Assembly: GCA_946478845.1 (NCBI GenBank)
Contig: CAMLDI010000014.1
Span: forward strand, 1-64,000
DNA: 64,000 nt
Direction of reading: 5' to 3'
Source of the DNA: an uncultured Paenibacillaceae bacterium
GTDB lineage: Bacteria > Bacillota > Bacilli > Aneurinibacillales > Aneurinibacillaceae
Position numbers and translations under genes: made by a program. The notes below the pieces were generated by a model that searched no databases, was not told the DNA's origin, and worked only from the letters and a program-made list of their open reading frames with translations. Below are positions 35,475 through 45,415 of the stretch, in pieces. Each line of letters begins with the position of its first letter. The stretch's first letter is position 1.

Positions 35475-36179
35475 ATGACAGACGTAAATATTTTGTTTGC
35501 TTTTGCAGCTGGTTTTTTGTCTTTTATTTCACCTTGCTGCTTACCTTTGTATCCGTCATTTTTATCCTATATTACCGGGGTTTCTGTCGCGGATATTAAA
35601 GAAAGGGGAGTTTCTAGCCGTAAAGCAATTTTGCATACCTTCTTTTTCATGCTAGGTTTTTCTATTATCTTTTTTGCCCTTGGTTTTTCTACCACGTTAT
35701 TGGGGGATTTTTTTAATTCCCACCAGGATCTCATTCGACAAATAGGTGCAATTTTAATTTTTCTAATGGGCATTATCATGACGGGTATATATACCCCGAA
35801 ATTTTTAATGAAAGATTATCGAATTCATTTTACAAATCGTCCTTCGGGATATTTTGGTTCTAGTTTAATAGGAATATCGTTTGCAGCGGGATGGACTCCT
35901 TGTGTAGGGCCAATTCTGACGGCCGTTATTGCGCTTAGCGCCACCAACCCTTCTCAAGGGTTGGTGTATATGATTGCTTATATCCTGGGTTTCTCCATTC
36001 CATTTATTCTGATGTCTTTTTTCATTGGAAAAGTAAAATGGATCAATCGTCACAGTGGATTAATTATGAAAATTGGTGGGGCGATGATGATTTTAATTGC
36101 GATTTTGCTTTATACCAATCAAATGACGTCCATTGCCCGTTTTTTCATTAAAGTTTTTGGTGGCTTTACAGGGTTTTAA
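35475..36179 (+). CDS. ccdA: CcdA, cytochrome c biogenesis / thiol transfer protein
   Basis: 234 residues, six membrane helices, with the paired motifs FISPCCLPLYPSFL (C21, C22) and GWTPCVGPIL (C143) of the CcdA/DsbD-beta family. It carries electrons from cytoplasmic thioredoxin to outside thioredoxin-like proteins such as the TlpA-type protein at 32936-33463. The ribosome site is AAAGGGG. This copy is intact while the related gene at 33609-34200 is broken. Confidence 0.9.
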   Translation: MTDVNILFAFAAGFLSFISPCCLPLYPSFLSYITGVSVADIKERGVSSRKAILHTFFFMLGFSIIFFALGFSTTLLGDFFNSHQDLIRQIGAILIFLMGIIMTGIYTPKFLMKDYRIHFTNRPSGYFGSSLIGISFAAGWTPCVGPILTAVIALSATNPSQGLVYMIAYILGFSIPFILMSFFIGKVKWINRHSGLIMKIGGAMMILIAILLYTNQMTSIARFFIKVFGGFTGF

Positions 36180-36390
36180 ATTAATAAATATGGTTTTCAT
36201 CACAAAATCATCATATCTATATTGTATTCTTTTCTTTGAAAAGGGAGGAGGATTCAAAATGAATATGAATAATTAATATAATGAATAATAAGGGGAGTTA
36301 TCCCCCTGTTCCATTTTACAAGGGGCCCTAAATTAGGCTCTTTTTTGTTTTTCATAAAATTTTACACTTCCTAAATTAGGAGGAATCACA
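36180..36390. other. Gap before copA with a mini-frame
   Basis: A strong ribosome site (GGGAGGAGG, 36243-36251) precedes ATG at 36259, which reads only five codons before TAA (36274-36276). This looks like the start of a deleted gene. A weak hairpin (GGGGCC...GGCTC) and six T at 36323-36347 may end transcription. Confidence 0.35.
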
Positions 36391-38820
36391 ATGGAAACCG
36401 AAAAAATTATTTTAAGTATAAATGGAATGACTTGTGCCTCATGCGCAGCAAGAATAGAAAAAGGATTACTTAAAAAAGAAGGGGTAATAAGTGCCAACGT
36501 TAATCTAGCAAGCGAGAAAGCTACCATAGAGTATGATAAAGTGAAAACAAACATAGATGAATTAATCAATCAGGTTAAGAAAATTGGATATGATGCTGAC
36601 CTTAACATAGATAACAGTCTAAATAATCAAGAAGGCAAAGAAAAAATCATCCTCGATATTGAAGGGATGACATGCGCCTCATGCGCAGCAAGAATAGAAA
36701 AAGTTTTATTGAAAAAAGAAGGAGTAATTAGTGCCAACGTAAATCTAGCAAGTGAAAAGGCTACCATAGAATATGATAAAGGAAAAACAAACACCGATGA
36801 ATTAATTGACCAGGTTAAAAAGATTGGATACGAAGCTCGATTAAATCGAGATGAAACAAAAAAAACCTCTAATAGCATTTATAAGCAACAAAAATGGCTT
36901 TTAATCCAAAGCACTATATTATCCATTCCTTTTTTATTACAGATGTTCTCCGATTTCATCATGGTTTATTATCCTGATTCACCTTTTAAGTTTCACTTAA
37001 ATCCTTATATTCAACTCTTCTTAGCAACAATCGTTCAATTTTATATCGGTTGGCATTTTTATATCGGCGCTTATAAAGCTCTTCGTGGACGGAGTGCAAA
37101 TATGGATGTTCTTATCTCTATGGGGACGTTGGCAGCCTATTTTTACAGCCTGGTTAATGTATTGACAGGAAACCCTCATCACCTTTACTTTGAAGCTGCT
37201 TCCATAATTATTACACTCATTCTTCTTGGAAAAATGTTAGAAACCAAAGCAAAAGGGAAAACTACTGAAGCCATTAAAAAATTAATGGGGTTACAGGCTA
37301 AAACTGCCAGGGTAAATCGTAATGGCCAGGAGATTGACATTCTTATAGAACAAGTAGTAGTAGGAGACATTGTTTCCGTTCGTGCAGGAGAGAAAATTCC
37401 AGTTGATGGGATTGTAGTAGATGGTACTAGCACCATAGATGAATCTATGATTACCGGGGAAAGTATACCGGTTACGAAAAAAACAGGGGATTTAGTTATT
37501 GGCGCTACGATTAATAAGCATGGTTATTTAAAATTTGAAGCAACGAAAGTCGGAAAAGATACGGCTCTTGCCCAAATCATTAAATTAGTAGAAGAAGCAC
37601 AGGGATCTAAAGCTCCCATTCAACGTCTGGCTGATAAAACTTCTGGGATTTTTGTCCCTGTTGTTATTGGGATAGCCCTTTTGACGTTCTTTATTACCTA
37701 TTTTTTAATTGGTTTTACACCAGCATTAATCAGTGCCGTAACCGTTTTAGTTATTGCTTGTCCCTGTGCCTTAGGACTAGCTACACCAACTGCTGTTATG
37801 GTTGGTACAGGTAAAGGGGCTGAAAATGGGATTCTTATAAAAGGGGCTGAACACCTGGAAGGAATGCACCGGGTTACAACCGTTGTTTTAGATAAGACAG
37901 GGACAATAACAAAAGGAGAACCAGCCGTAACGGATATTATTACACTGGGTCAATATTCAGAAGGAGAATTGCTTCGATTAGCTGCGACAGCAGAAGAAGG
38001 GTCTGAACATCCTTTAAGTGAAGCAATCATTAAAAAGGCAAAAGAAAATGGATTAGAACTTGGACATGTTTCCAATTTTAAAGCGATTCCTGGACACGGT
38101 ATTCTAACAGAAATCAATGATCAACAAATACTAATTGGAAATAAAAAACTCATGGAAGTTCAGAATATTCCATTGGACACTGGTTTATTAGAAAAAAAAG
38201 AGGAACTTGAAAGTAACGGGAAAACGGTTATGCTCATTGCAATTAATCATCAAATGGCTGGAATGATTGCGGTAGCTGATACAGTAAAAGAAAATTCGGC
38301 AAAGGCTATTAAACTCCTTAAAAATATGGGGATTGAAGTTGTAATGATTACAGGGGATAACTGGCTTACAGCAAAGAACATTGCTAAACAGGTTGGAATT
38401 GATAACGTTTTAGCCGAAGTATTACCAGAAGATAAAGCTAATGAAGTTCAGAAATTAAAAAAAACGGGTAAAGTTGTCGCTATGGTTGGAGATGGGATTA
38501 ATGATGCCCCTGCCCTTGTCACAGCTGATATAGGGGTCGCCATCGGATCGGGGACAGATATTGCAATCGAAGCAGCAGATATTACTTTAATACGAAATGA
38601 TCTTGTTGGAATCGTGGATTCCATTCGCCTTTCCAAAGCCACAATGAGAAAAATAAGGCAAAATTTATTCTGGGCTTTTGCCTACAATGTAGTCTTAATT
38701 CCAGTGGCTGCATTTGGGCTTCTTACCCCAATTTTAGCTGGAGTAGCCATGGCATTTAGTTCTGTTTCTGTTGTCACTAACACACTTTTCCTCCGAAATT
38801 GGAAACCTATTCGTAGTTAA
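36391..38820 (+). CDS. copA: Copper-exporting P-type ATPase
   Basis: 809 residues. Two N-terminal HMA domains with MTCASC (C15/C18 and C95/C98), a third region of membrane helices, the CPC motif (457-459), phosphorylated D501 in [25 protein letters not shown] and [10 protein letters not shown], and the late YN and MAFSSVS motifs that mark Cu(I) transporters. It pumps Cu(I) out of the cytoplasm. The two HMA domains are almost identical in sequence, unusual for CopA. No csoR or copZ is in the window. Confidence 0.96.
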   Translation: METEKIILSINGMTCASCAARIEKGLLKKEGVISANVNLASEKATIEYDKVKTNIDELINQVKKIGYDADLNIDNSLNNQEGKEKIILDIEGMTCASCAARIEKVLLKKEGVISANVNLASEKATIEYDKGKTNTDELIDQVKKIGYEARLNRDETKKTSNSIYKQQKWLLIQSTILSIPFLLQMFSDFIMVYYPDSPFKFHLNPYIQLFLATIVQFYIGWHFYIGAYKALRGRSANMDVLISMGTLAAYFYSLVNVLTGNPHHLYFEAASIIITLILLGKMLETKAKGKTTEAIKKLMGLQAKTARVNRNGQEIDILIEQVVVGDIVSVRAGEKIPVDGIVVDGTSTIDESMITGESIPVTKKTGDLVIGATINKHGYLKFEATKVGKDTALAQIIKLVEEAQGSKAPIQRLADKTSGIFVPVVIGIALLTFFITYFLIGFTPALISAVTVLVIACPCALGLATPTAVMVGTGKGAENGILIKGAEHLEGMHRVTTVVLDKTGTITKGEPAVTDIITLGQYSEGELLRLAATAEEGSEHPLSEAIIKKAKENGLELGHVSNFKAIPGHGILTEINDQQILIGNKKLMEVQNIPLDTGLLEKKEELESNGKTVMLIAINHQMAGMIAVADTVKENSAKAIKLLKNMGIEVVMITGDNWLTAKNIAKQVGIDNVLAEVLPEDKANEVQKLKKTGKVVAMVGDGINDAPALVTADIGVAIGSGTDIAIEAADITLIRNDLVGIVDSIRLSKATMRKIRQNLFWAFAYNVVLIPVAAFGLLTPILAGVAMAFSSVSVVTNTLFLRNWKPIRS

Positions 38821-38954
38821 TTACAACTTTAATTATTTTGGCGGTATTACTTTTGCAATGTGCAGCTGGACTATTATTACAATTCCATGATTTGAAACTT
38901 GAATAAGATTCAAATGAATGTATAATTAAGTCTAATTGTATAAGGTAAATGTTT

Positions 38955-39082
38955 TCTAGGGTTCCGCAACAAGTTGTTGGTCTGGTCCGAGAGAAAACTC
39001 ACAGCTTAGCTGTGTCACGGAGGGATAAAAGCCTGGGAGATACTGTTTAACAGTTATCTCTTAGGCTTTTTAGTTTTTTTGT
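38955..39082 (+). ncRNA. Guanidine-I riboswitch (ykkC) with terminator
   Basis: The aptamer has the conserved segments CTAGGGTTCCG (38956-38966), GGTCTGGTCCGAGAG (38979-38993) and ACGGAGGGATAAAAGCC (39017-39033). The end of the aptamer overlaps a terminator stem GCCTGGGAGATAACTG / ATCTCTTAGGC followed by T runs, so guanidine binding should prevent termination. It controls the two SMR genes that follow, the classical context. Confidence 0.95.
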
Positions 39083-39107
39083 AAGGATAATTGGAGGTGT
39101 TGTTTAA

Positions 39108-39449
39108 ATGAATACCAACTGGATTAAAGTATTTGTTGCGGCTTTTTTTGAGGTTTTTTGGGTTATTGGCTTAAAACATGCAAATGGCTTTTGGACTTGG
39201 ACCGGAACAGTTATTTCTATTCTCATCAGCTTCTACTTGATGATTATGGCAGGACGGAAACTTCCTGTGGGAACTGTTTATGCAGTTTTTGTTGGGCTAG
39301 GTACAGCAGGTACAGTCATTTCTGAAATCTTATTCTTTGGAGAACCATTTAAAGTAGAAAAAGTACTTTTAATTTTACTGTTATTAGTTGGTGTAATTGG
39401 CTTGAAATTAATTACAGAAGATAAAGTTCGGAAAGGAGATGAGTCCTAA
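39108..39449 (+). CDS. ykkC: SMR-family guanidinium exporter subunit 1
   Basis: 113 residues, four helices; conserved membrane Glu15 ([17 protein letters not shown]) of the small multidrug resistance family. Behind a guanidine-I riboswitch and paired with a second SMR gene, it is best read as one half of a Gdx/YkkCD guanidinium-proton antiporter. The stop overlaps the next start by one base. GGAGGTG is upstream. Confidence 0.92.
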   Translation: MNTNWIKVFVAAFFEVFWVIGLKHANGFWTWTGTVISILISFYLMIMAGRKLPVGTVYAVFVGLGTAGTVISEILFFGEPFKVEKVLLILLLLVGVIGLKLITEDKVRKGDES

Positions 39450-39763
39450 TGGCGTGGCTTTCTTTAATCTTAGCGGGTTTATTTGAAATGTTTGGTGTAA
39501 TTATGATAAATAAATTGCATAAGGATCGCAATTGTCAATCATTAGTTCTATTAATTCTCGGATTTGGAGCAAGTTTTTTATTTCTTGCTTATGCAATGGA
39601 ATCACTACCTATGGGGACAGCTTATGCAATTTGGACAGGAATTGGTGCATCTGGAGGAGCAATATTAGGAATGCTTTTATATGGTGAATCAAAAGACTGG
39701 AGAAGACTTATTTTTATAACTATGGTTTTATTTGCTGCAATAGGACTAAAACTTGTCTCATAA
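39449..39763 (+). CDS. ykkD: SMR-family guanidinium exporter subunit 2
   Basis: 104 residues, four helices, conserved Glu13 (LAGLFEMFGVIMINK). It starts on the last base of its partner's stop (TAATG) and should form an antiparallel heterodimer with it. Its end overlaps the convergent amj gene by 6 bases and no terminator is seen. Confidence 0.92.
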   Translation: MAWLSLILAGLFEMFGVIMINKLHKDRNCQSLVLLILGFGASFLFLAYAMESLPMGTAYAIWTGIGASGGAILGMLLYGESKDWRRLIFITMVLFAAIGLKLVS

Positions 39764-40567
39764 TAGGGAGTTAAGTAAAGAGCTTGTCCATGCTATGATG
39801 TGAGCAAATGGGATAAGAAATACTTGAGCAAGCAATGTGCCGAAGAATCGAGAAATCATAAGCCATCCAAATGTTTTAGTCATTGTTTCTACCCCATTTT
39901 CTTGATGAAGGGAACGCTCTGTTAAAACAGCAATTTGCGGATCTAGTAAAACGGTTAGTAGAATGGTTGCAATACCGTTTATTACCCCTGTTAACTGATT
40001 AGAAGTTGTTGCAAATTGTGGAACTAAGAGAGTGCCATATAATGTAGAAAGTACACATGCGGTATATATACCAGTAACGACCATGTTAATTAGCATAATA
40101 CGTTTTGGGATTCCCCCTATACGCAGGCGGTGAATCATATCTAGTCTAGGAATAGTTATGTATTGTTTTGTATAACGTAGTTTTTGAATATTAGTTACTT
40201 TCATAATGTTAAGGACTGAACCATCAACTTCAAAGCGTTTAATCATAAAGATGGACAACTTTGTAAAAGTAGGATATAAGAAAAGGGCTAAGAGTGTTCC
40301 AATCGAAGCGGAGAGAAGGATATAACGAAAAGGCGTAAGAACCATGTTTATGTCGCCATTTGCTTTTGCGGCATCTACTATTCCTCCAACAAGTGGGCCT
40401 TGGATCATATTGGCTGTACGAGATACAAGTAAGATAATGCCAGTAAGAGACATGGCAACCATAATTTTAGAAAGTTTAATACCCCCAAGCCTTACGCTGT
40501 AAGTCAATGTTTCAGTAGCATGAATGATAACAGTAAAAATAATGATTATTAATAATCTTATATCCAT
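39758..40567 (-). CDS. amj: Lipid II flippase Amj
   Basis: 269 residues, about six helices, with the start HATETLTYSVRLGGIKLSKIMVAMSLTG typical of Amj (YdaH). This protein flips lipid II as an alternative to MurJ and is induced by envelope stress in B. subtilis (SigM). I see no clear ECF promoter. Monocistronic. Confidence 0.9.
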   Translation of the reverse strand: MDIRLLIIIIFTVIIHATETLTYSVRLGGIKLSKIMVAMSLTGIILLVSRTANMIQGPLVGGIVDAAKANGDINMVLTPFRYILLSASIGTLLALFLYPTFTKLSIFMIKRFEVDGSVLNIMKVTNIQKLRYTKQYITIPRLDMIHRLRIGGIPKRIMLINMVVTGIYTACVLSTLYGTLLVPQFATTSNQLTGVINGIATILLTVLLDPQIAVLTERSLHQENGVETMTKTFGWLMISRFFGTLLAQVFLIPFAHIIAWTSSLLNSLL

Positions 40568-40742
40568 AGGGATTCTCCGTCTTTTTCCTTCATTGTATCA
40601 TCCAATATAAACATATTACTACAATAATTGGGTGTTTAAACGATTGTTTAATTTAAGAACTTCTTAAGATTTTCCCTCAGCAATTCTTAAGGACCTTTTG
40701 TTAACATAGGACTATCCGGCCAAAGGAGGAAAACCCTTTAAG

Positions 40743-41552
40743 ATGAAGATGGGAAAAAACAAGAAACAAATCTACATACTATTAATCGCTTTACCTGTAC
40801 TTTTATTTGTTTTGTTTAATAGAACCAGTTTCGGTGGTTTATTCATCATTGCCAATCTCCTTATTGTGATCGCCATTATGTATACGTCGAAATTATATAA
40901 GGATAAAGGTAAGGGCATCTTTAAATGGATAAGCAGAGTTAGCGCAATTGCCTATAGTTTATTTTTGGTATCCTTTGTCATTGTTGAAAGCTTTATTATT
41001 TATGAACTGCAACAAAGCAAAAAAGTGGACCAGAAAAATATCGACGTTGTGATTATACTGGGAGCGGGGCTTAATGGAGACAAGCCCACCAAAACCCTAG
41101 AAACTCGATTGGAAGCAGGGGTTAATTTTTTAAAGAAAAATAAAGAGTTGCCAGTTGTCGTATCAGGGGGACAGGGCCCTGGAGAATCCATTTCTGAAGC
41201 AAGGGCCATGGGAACGTATTTAAAGGAAAATGGAATTGAAGATCAACGAATATACTATGAAGAGAAGTCAACCACTACATATGAAAACCTGAAATACTCG
41301 AAACAGTTGATTGCACAGGCAGGGATAAAAGATCCGGCGGTGTTAATCATTACAAGTAATTATCACCTGGCTAGAGCCAGGATGATTGCTGAGGAGCTTG
41401 GTTTGAAAAGCTATGGTGTGGGTGCAAATTCTCCTTTGTTTGTCACAATTAATTATTTCATTCGGGAATACTTTGGTATTATTAAAATAGGATTGGATTC
41501 AATTAATTTTTTAGATGATAAAGTAAATAAGTTTTTAGTATTTATAAAGTGA
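40743..41552 (+). CDS. DUF218 / YdcF-SanA family membrane protein
   Basis: 269 residues: three N-terminal helices (about 8-30, 33-50 and 60-83) then the DUF218 domain with VVIILGAGL, SGGQGPGE, EEKSTTTYENL and ITSNYHLARA. ElyC, SanA and YdcF of this family act in envelope or vancomycin-related functions; the substrate is not known. AAAGGAGG lies 12 bases upstream, rather far. A strong terminator follows. Confidence 0.85.
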   Translation: MKMGKNKKQIYILLIALPVLLFVLFNRTSFGGLFIIANLLIVIAIMYTSKLYKDKGKGIFKWISRVSAIAYSLFLVSFVIVESFIIYELQQSKKVDQKNIDVVIILGAGLNGDKPTKTLETRLEAGVNFLKKNKELPVVVSGGQGPGESISEARAMGTYLKENGIEDQRIYYEEKSTTTYENLKYSKQLIAQAGIKDPAVLIITSNYHLARARMIAEELGLKSYGVGANSPLFVTINYFIREYFGIIKIGLDSINFLDDKVNKFLVFIK

Positions 41553-41554
41553 GC

Positions 41555-41588
41555 AAAGCCAGGTACCCCGGGTACCTGGCTTTATTTT
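41555..41588 (+). terminator. Terminator after the DUF218 gene
   Basis: AAAGCCAGGTACC and GGTACCTGGCTTT pair around CCG (41555-41583). Confidence 0.85.
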
Positions 41589-41598
41589 GGTTTCGCTT

Positions 41599-41660
41599 GA
41601 TTGTATAAGAATTATCTTATACAATCTATATGACTAAAAATATATTTTGGCCATATAGAT
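41599..41660 (+). promoter_or_regulatory. Probable TetR operators, two inverted repeats
   Basis: GATTGTATAAGA (41599-41610) and TCTTATACAATC (41615-41626) are perfect 12-bp arms with a 4-base spacer. A second repeat ATCTATATG (41624-41632) / CATATAGAT (41652-41660) overlaps it. Both lie just before the TetR gene. Confidence 0.65.
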
Positions 41661-41673
41661 TGGGAGTGCTAAA

Positions 41674-42270
41674 ATGCCTAAATTTAGTGATAGCGAAAAA
41701 CAAATTATACAAGAAAAGCTTTATACAGAAGGTGAACGCCTTTTTGCTCTATATGGAGTTAAAAAAGTTACCGTTGATGATTTGGTTAAGGCTACGGGAA
41801 TAGCAAAAGGGTCTTTTTACGCTTTTTACTCCAATAAAGAACATTTGTATATGAGCATCTTAGAAAGAATACAAAAAAAAGTATGGCAGGACATGGATGC
41901 CTTTCTTAATGACCATCGTACCCTGCCGCCAAAAGAGTTGATGAAGAAGGCACTCCTTTGGTCTTTAGGCCAATTACAGAAATACCCCATGCTTATACTG
42001 GTCGATACCGAAATAACAGATTACCTGTTTCGCAAACTTCCAAAAGAAATTATTGAATCACACACGCAAGAGGATGTTTTTTTTCTAAGGAAGCTGCAAG
42101 AATACGGTATAAGATTCAAATGTGACATAGAACTTGCCACAAAAGCATTACAGGTACTTGTGATTAGTTTCTTGGAACTGAAAAAAGAACATTATGGCAA
42201 TCAAGATACTGTAATGAAGCTTATTTTGAATGGCGTGATTAACGAGATAGTGGGTGATAAGAATGATTAG
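41674..42270 (+). CDS. TetR family transcriptional regulator
   Basis: 198 residues with a TetR helix-turn-helix (about 15-60: LYTEGERLFALYGVKKVTVDDLVKATGIAKGSFYAFYSNKE) and a ligand-binding C-terminus. Its end overlaps the start of the ABC ATPase gene by 8 bases, so all four genes form one operon that it probably represses. Confidence 0.9.
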   Translation: MPKFSDSEKQIIQEKLYTEGERLFALYGVKKVTVDDLVKATGIAKGSFYAFYSNKEHLYMSILERIQKKVWQDMDAFLNDHRTLPPKELMKKALLWSLGQLQKYPMLILVDTEITDYLFRKLPKEIIESHTQEDVFFLRKLQEYGIRFKCDIELATKALQVLVISFLELKKEHYGNQDTVMKLILNGVINEIVGDKND

Positions 42271-43117
42271 CGTTCAAGAAGTATTTTTAAAATACTCTGC
42301 CGCAAAGGCAGATACCATACAAGGGATTAGCTTTGATGTAAAGCAGTGTGAAATATTCGGCTTTCTCGGCCCATCCGGGGCGGGAAAAAGCACTATGCAA
42401 AAGATACTGACAGGTGTGCTTCGGGATTATCGTGGTACTGTACGAGTATTTGGCAACGAAGTAAAAAACAGGACAAGTGATTACTACGAAAAAATAGGCG
42501 TTGACTTTGAATTTCCCAACTTCTACGGCAAGTTTACCGCTCTTGAAAATCTGAAATATTTTGCTTCCCTATACTCGTCTAAAACAACCGACCCTATACT
42601 TTTATTAGAAAAAGTCGGACTTCGAGGCGATGCGGACAAAAAAGTGGGAAACTTCTCCAAGGGGATGAAAATGCGGCTGGGTTTCGTTCGCTGTCTGATG
42701 CACAACCCACAATTGCTGTTTTTGGACGAGCCAACAAGCGGCCTTGACCCTGCAAATGCAAGAACATTAAAGGATATTATTTTAGAGCAAAAAAAGATGG
42801 GTAAAACCATTATATTGACTACGCATAATATGCACGACGCGGAGGAGCTATGTGACCGTGTGGCATTTATTGTGGATGGAAAAGTAAAAGCTCTGGATAC
42901 GCCCCATGCGTTGCGGCGAAGCGGAGCCAATACAAAAGTAGTATATAGCTTTGTTATGGGAGGACAGGAAATAGAAAAAAACTGCCTGCTTGCGGAACTC
43001 GGAAAATCTGAAGACTTTCAATCTGTGCTCAAGGCAGGGACGCTGAAAAGCATCCATTCAAAGGAGCAAACCCTTGAAGATGTGTTTATTGCGCTGACTG
43101 GCAGGTGCTTACAATGA
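42263..43117 (+). CDS. ABC transporter ATP-binding protein
   Basis: 284 residues from the ATG at 42263. Walker A GPSGAGKST, signature FSKGMKMRLGFV, Walker B LLFLDEPTSGLD, H-loop TTHNMHD, and a short C-terminal domain as in CcmA/BcrA-type drug exporters. The stop overlaps the next ATG (ATGA). The codon use is visibly richer in G and C at third positions than the rest of the region, so recent transfer is possible. Confidence 0.9.
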   Translation: MISVQEVFLKYSAAKADTIQGISFDVKQCEIFGFLGPSGAGKSTMQKILTGVLRDYRGTVRVFGNEVKNRTSDYYEKIGVDFEFPNFYGKFTALENLKYFASLYSSKTTDPILLLEKVGLRGDADKKVGNFSKGMKMRLGFVRCLMHNPQLLFLDEPTSGLDPANARTLKDIILEQKKMGKTIILTTHNMHDAEELCDRVAFIVDGKVKALDTPHALRRSGANTKVVYSFVMGGQEIEKNCLLAELGKSEDFQSVLKAGTLKSIHSKEQTLEDVFIALTGRCLQ

Positions 43118-43815
43118 GGTTTCTTTCTATGCTGGCAAATGATATTCGCTATCAGTTTAAATATGGCTTTTATCTTCTATACGCCTTTTTCACTATAATT
43201 TATATTTTGGTTTTAAGCTTGTGTCCAATAGAACATAGAAATATTGTTGCATCTATCATCGTCTTAACAGACCCAGCTATGCTCGGAGCATTTTTTATCG
43301 GAGGAATATGGCTCTTGGAAAAGAGCGAAGGCTTACACAGCTATTGGGGCGTTTCACCGCTTCGTTCAATAGAATATATTTTAGCGAAAGCTGTTTCTTT
43401 GGCGATTATATCTACCATATCGGCTGACCTTATCGTAATAATTGGACTGCGCGTTGTAGTAAATTACTTTGTACTTTCAATAGGCATATTTGCAGGCGCA
43501 ATGATATTTACTATCATTGGTCTGATAACAGCCTCTTACACACGAAGCGTTAATCAGTATATGCTGCTTGCATCACCAATTTTAGTCATCATAACGCTTT
43601 CTCCAATCTTAGCTGCCTTTGGCCTCACACATCCAGCCTTAGGTATATCTCCCGCTACGGCGCTATGGTACGTGATCGGATATTCTATCGGAATGACCAA
43701 TAGTCTTGAAATATGGCCGTACCTTGTTCTTGTACTATGGTTTGGATTGGTACTCATACTATCAAATAGCCGTATCCTGATTGCAATGCAAATTGAGGGG
43801 AGGGCAAAGATATGA
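43114..43815 (+). CDS. ABC transporter permease (first of two)
   Basis: 233 residues, six helices, no large soluble part. Starts on the ATPase stop (ATGA) and its own stop overlaps the next start by 4 bases. A fluoroquinolone/bacteriocin-type ABC-2 exporter half; the substrate is unknown. Confidence 0.82.
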   Translation: MRFLSMLANDIRYQFKYGFYLLYAFFTIIYILVLSLCPIEHRNIVASIIVLTDPAMLGAFFIGGIWLLEKSEGLHSYWGVSPLRSIEYILAKAVSLAIISTISADLIVIIGLRVVVNYFVLSIGIFAGAMIFTIIGLITASYTRSVNQYMLLASPILVIITLSPILAAFGLTHPALGISPATALWYVIGYSIGMTNSLEIWPYLVLVLWFGLVLILSNSRILIAMQIEGRAKI

Positions 43816-44522
43816 AGCAGACGCTAAGGCTCTTTCAAATAGGACTCAAACAAATTACAAAAGACGGTATGCTTCTTGTTCTTTTACCCGCTCCTTTTTT
43901 AGTGGGATTGATTTTCAAGTATGCCATCCCTTTGGCAAATTCTATATTGGAAGATAGATATTCCTTTTCGTTACAGCCTTGGTACGGTCTTGTGGATGGT
44001 ATGCTCATTTGCCTAACGTCAATGTTTGTGGCGCTGGCGTTTGCTTTTCTAATCCTTGAAGAACGGGATGAAGGTATAACTGCATTTTATCAGATAACGC
44101 CGACAGGTGGTTATTCATATTTGATGGCACGTATTGGTATTCCAATGATATGGGCATTTATCATTACAATTATTGCCGTAGGCGTTTTTAATATCTCCGA
44201 CCTTTCTGAAACAACGATATTAGTAAGCTCAATTATAAGCGCACTAACAGGCATATTTTTAGCCATGATGATTGTATCTTTGGCTGAAAACCGTGTTGAA
44301 GGGCTTGCATTAGCAAAATTGACGGGGATTAGTTTCTTAGGCCTTATTCTTGTTTGGTTTATTCCTGCACCATACTCGTACTTTTCAGCATTTCTCCCGT
44401 CATTCTGGATTGGAAAGCTCATTTTAGATGGGACAACTACTTTACCATTTTTGCTCGGTCTATTGTCGAGCCTGATATGGATTATTTTTTTTACAAAGAG
44501 ATTTCTAACCCGTATAGGATAA
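43812..44522 (+). CDS. ABC transporter permease (second of two)
   Basis: 236 residues, six helices (KQTLRLFQIGLKQITKDGML start, typical of ABC-2 permeases). It probably pairs with the preceding permease. A short hairpin AACTA/TAGTT with six T sits right at the stop codon (44521-44540). Confidence 0.82.
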   Translation: MKQTLRLFQIGLKQITKDGMLLVLLPAPFLVGLIFKYAIPLANSILEDRYSFSLQPWYGLVDGMLICLTSMFVALAFAFLILEERDEGITAFYQITPTGGYSYLMARIGIPMIWAFIITIIAVGVFNISDLSETTILVSSIISALTGIFLAMMIVSLAENRVEGLALAKLTGISFLGLILVWFIPAPYSYFSAFLPSFWIGKLILDGTTTLPFLLGLLSSLIWIIFFTKRFLTRIG

Positions 44523-44541
44523 CTATGAAATAGTTTTTTAA

Positions 44542-44805
44542 GTATGGATTCTTGGCACATCTTTATTCCTTTCTAGGCGGGATAAAATTATTGAAGTAAA
44601 TGTGAAGCGAAGCATGATGCAACAATTCCTTGGCCTGGCAACCATTGAAACCATTAATCGAGGGAATCCGGTGAAACATACGGTGGTAAAGGATGTGCCT
44701 GTGGAATTTGCAGATGAGTTTTATAAATGGTATATGGGCCGCAGGAATGAAATAACAGCCCAGTACCTAATTGAAAAGGAGGAGGGTTATGGAGGGGTTG
44801 TTTGA
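44542..44805 (+). pseudogene. Fragment of a bacterial PH-domain (YdbT-like) protein
   Basis: The open frame from about 44542 reads SRRDKIIEVNVKRSMMQQFLGLA and then a typical end (DVPVEFADEFYKWYMGRR). This is the C-terminal end of bPH2 membrane proteins such as YdbT. There is no start with a ribosome site, and the preceding helices and domains are gone. It is probably a decayed remnant; its end overlaps the next gene. Confidence 0.5.
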
Positions 44806-45325
44806 TCTTCAAACACTGATTTGGTTATTTCCCATTATGTTTATTTTTCATGATTTTGAAGAAATTATTATGGTGGAAAAATGGATAAAAGGAAACTATG
44901 ATGTAATAAATGAAAAATTGCCACCTAGAATTTCCAGTAAAGTGCTTAAACAATTTTCAATGACAACAGCACAAATGGCTGTGGCGGTATTAGTCGTATT
45001 TCTGTTTGTAAGCAGTTCTACCTTCATGGCAAGCCAATATTTGAATCATGGTTTATTTGGTAACATTTATTTCTTTACAGTGGTAATCATGGTTTTTTTG
45101 ATTCATGTATTTACACATGTTGGCCAGTCTATTTATTTCCGTTCAATTACTCCTGGGGTAATCACATCAGTATTTATCGTGTTGCCTTATAGTACAGTTA
45201 TGCTAAATGCTTTATTAAAAAATGAAATCATAACTTGGAATACAATGATGATTTGTTTGCCCTTTGTCTTTTTAATTGTACCAATTGTATTAGTCGCCCA
45301 CTGGATTGGAAAAAGAACAGTATAA
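44789..45325 (+). CDS. HXXEE-domain membrane protein
   Basis: 178 residues from the ATG at 44789 (AAAGGAGGAGGG upstream). Five or so helices, with the defining motif FHDFEE (H21, E24, E25) in the first. HXXEE proteins occur in many bacteria and their reaction is not known; the motif resembles a metal site. It stands between a gene fragment and a mobile element. Confidence 0.85.
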   Translation: MEGLFDLQTLIWLFPIMFIFHDFEEIIMVEKWIKGNYDVINEKLPPRISSKVLKQFSMTTAQMAVAVLVVFLFVSSSTFMASQYLNHGLFGNIYFFTVVIMVFLIHVFTHVGQSIYFRSITPGVITSVFIVLPYSTVMLNALLKNEIITWNTMMICLPFVFLIVPIVLVAHWIGKRTV

Positions 45326-45415
45326 ACTTCTTAGGGATCCCTTTAAATAGCATAATGGTTCTTAACAGAAGGAAGAAGAGTAATAGCTTGAATAGCAAGG
45401 CCCAGAAAAAGGTCA

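Noticed and set aside
38955..39082. Leader before the SMR genes read as an ordinary attenuator
   Set aside because: The ordered conserved segments fit the guanidine-I aptamer, which also explains the genes that follow.
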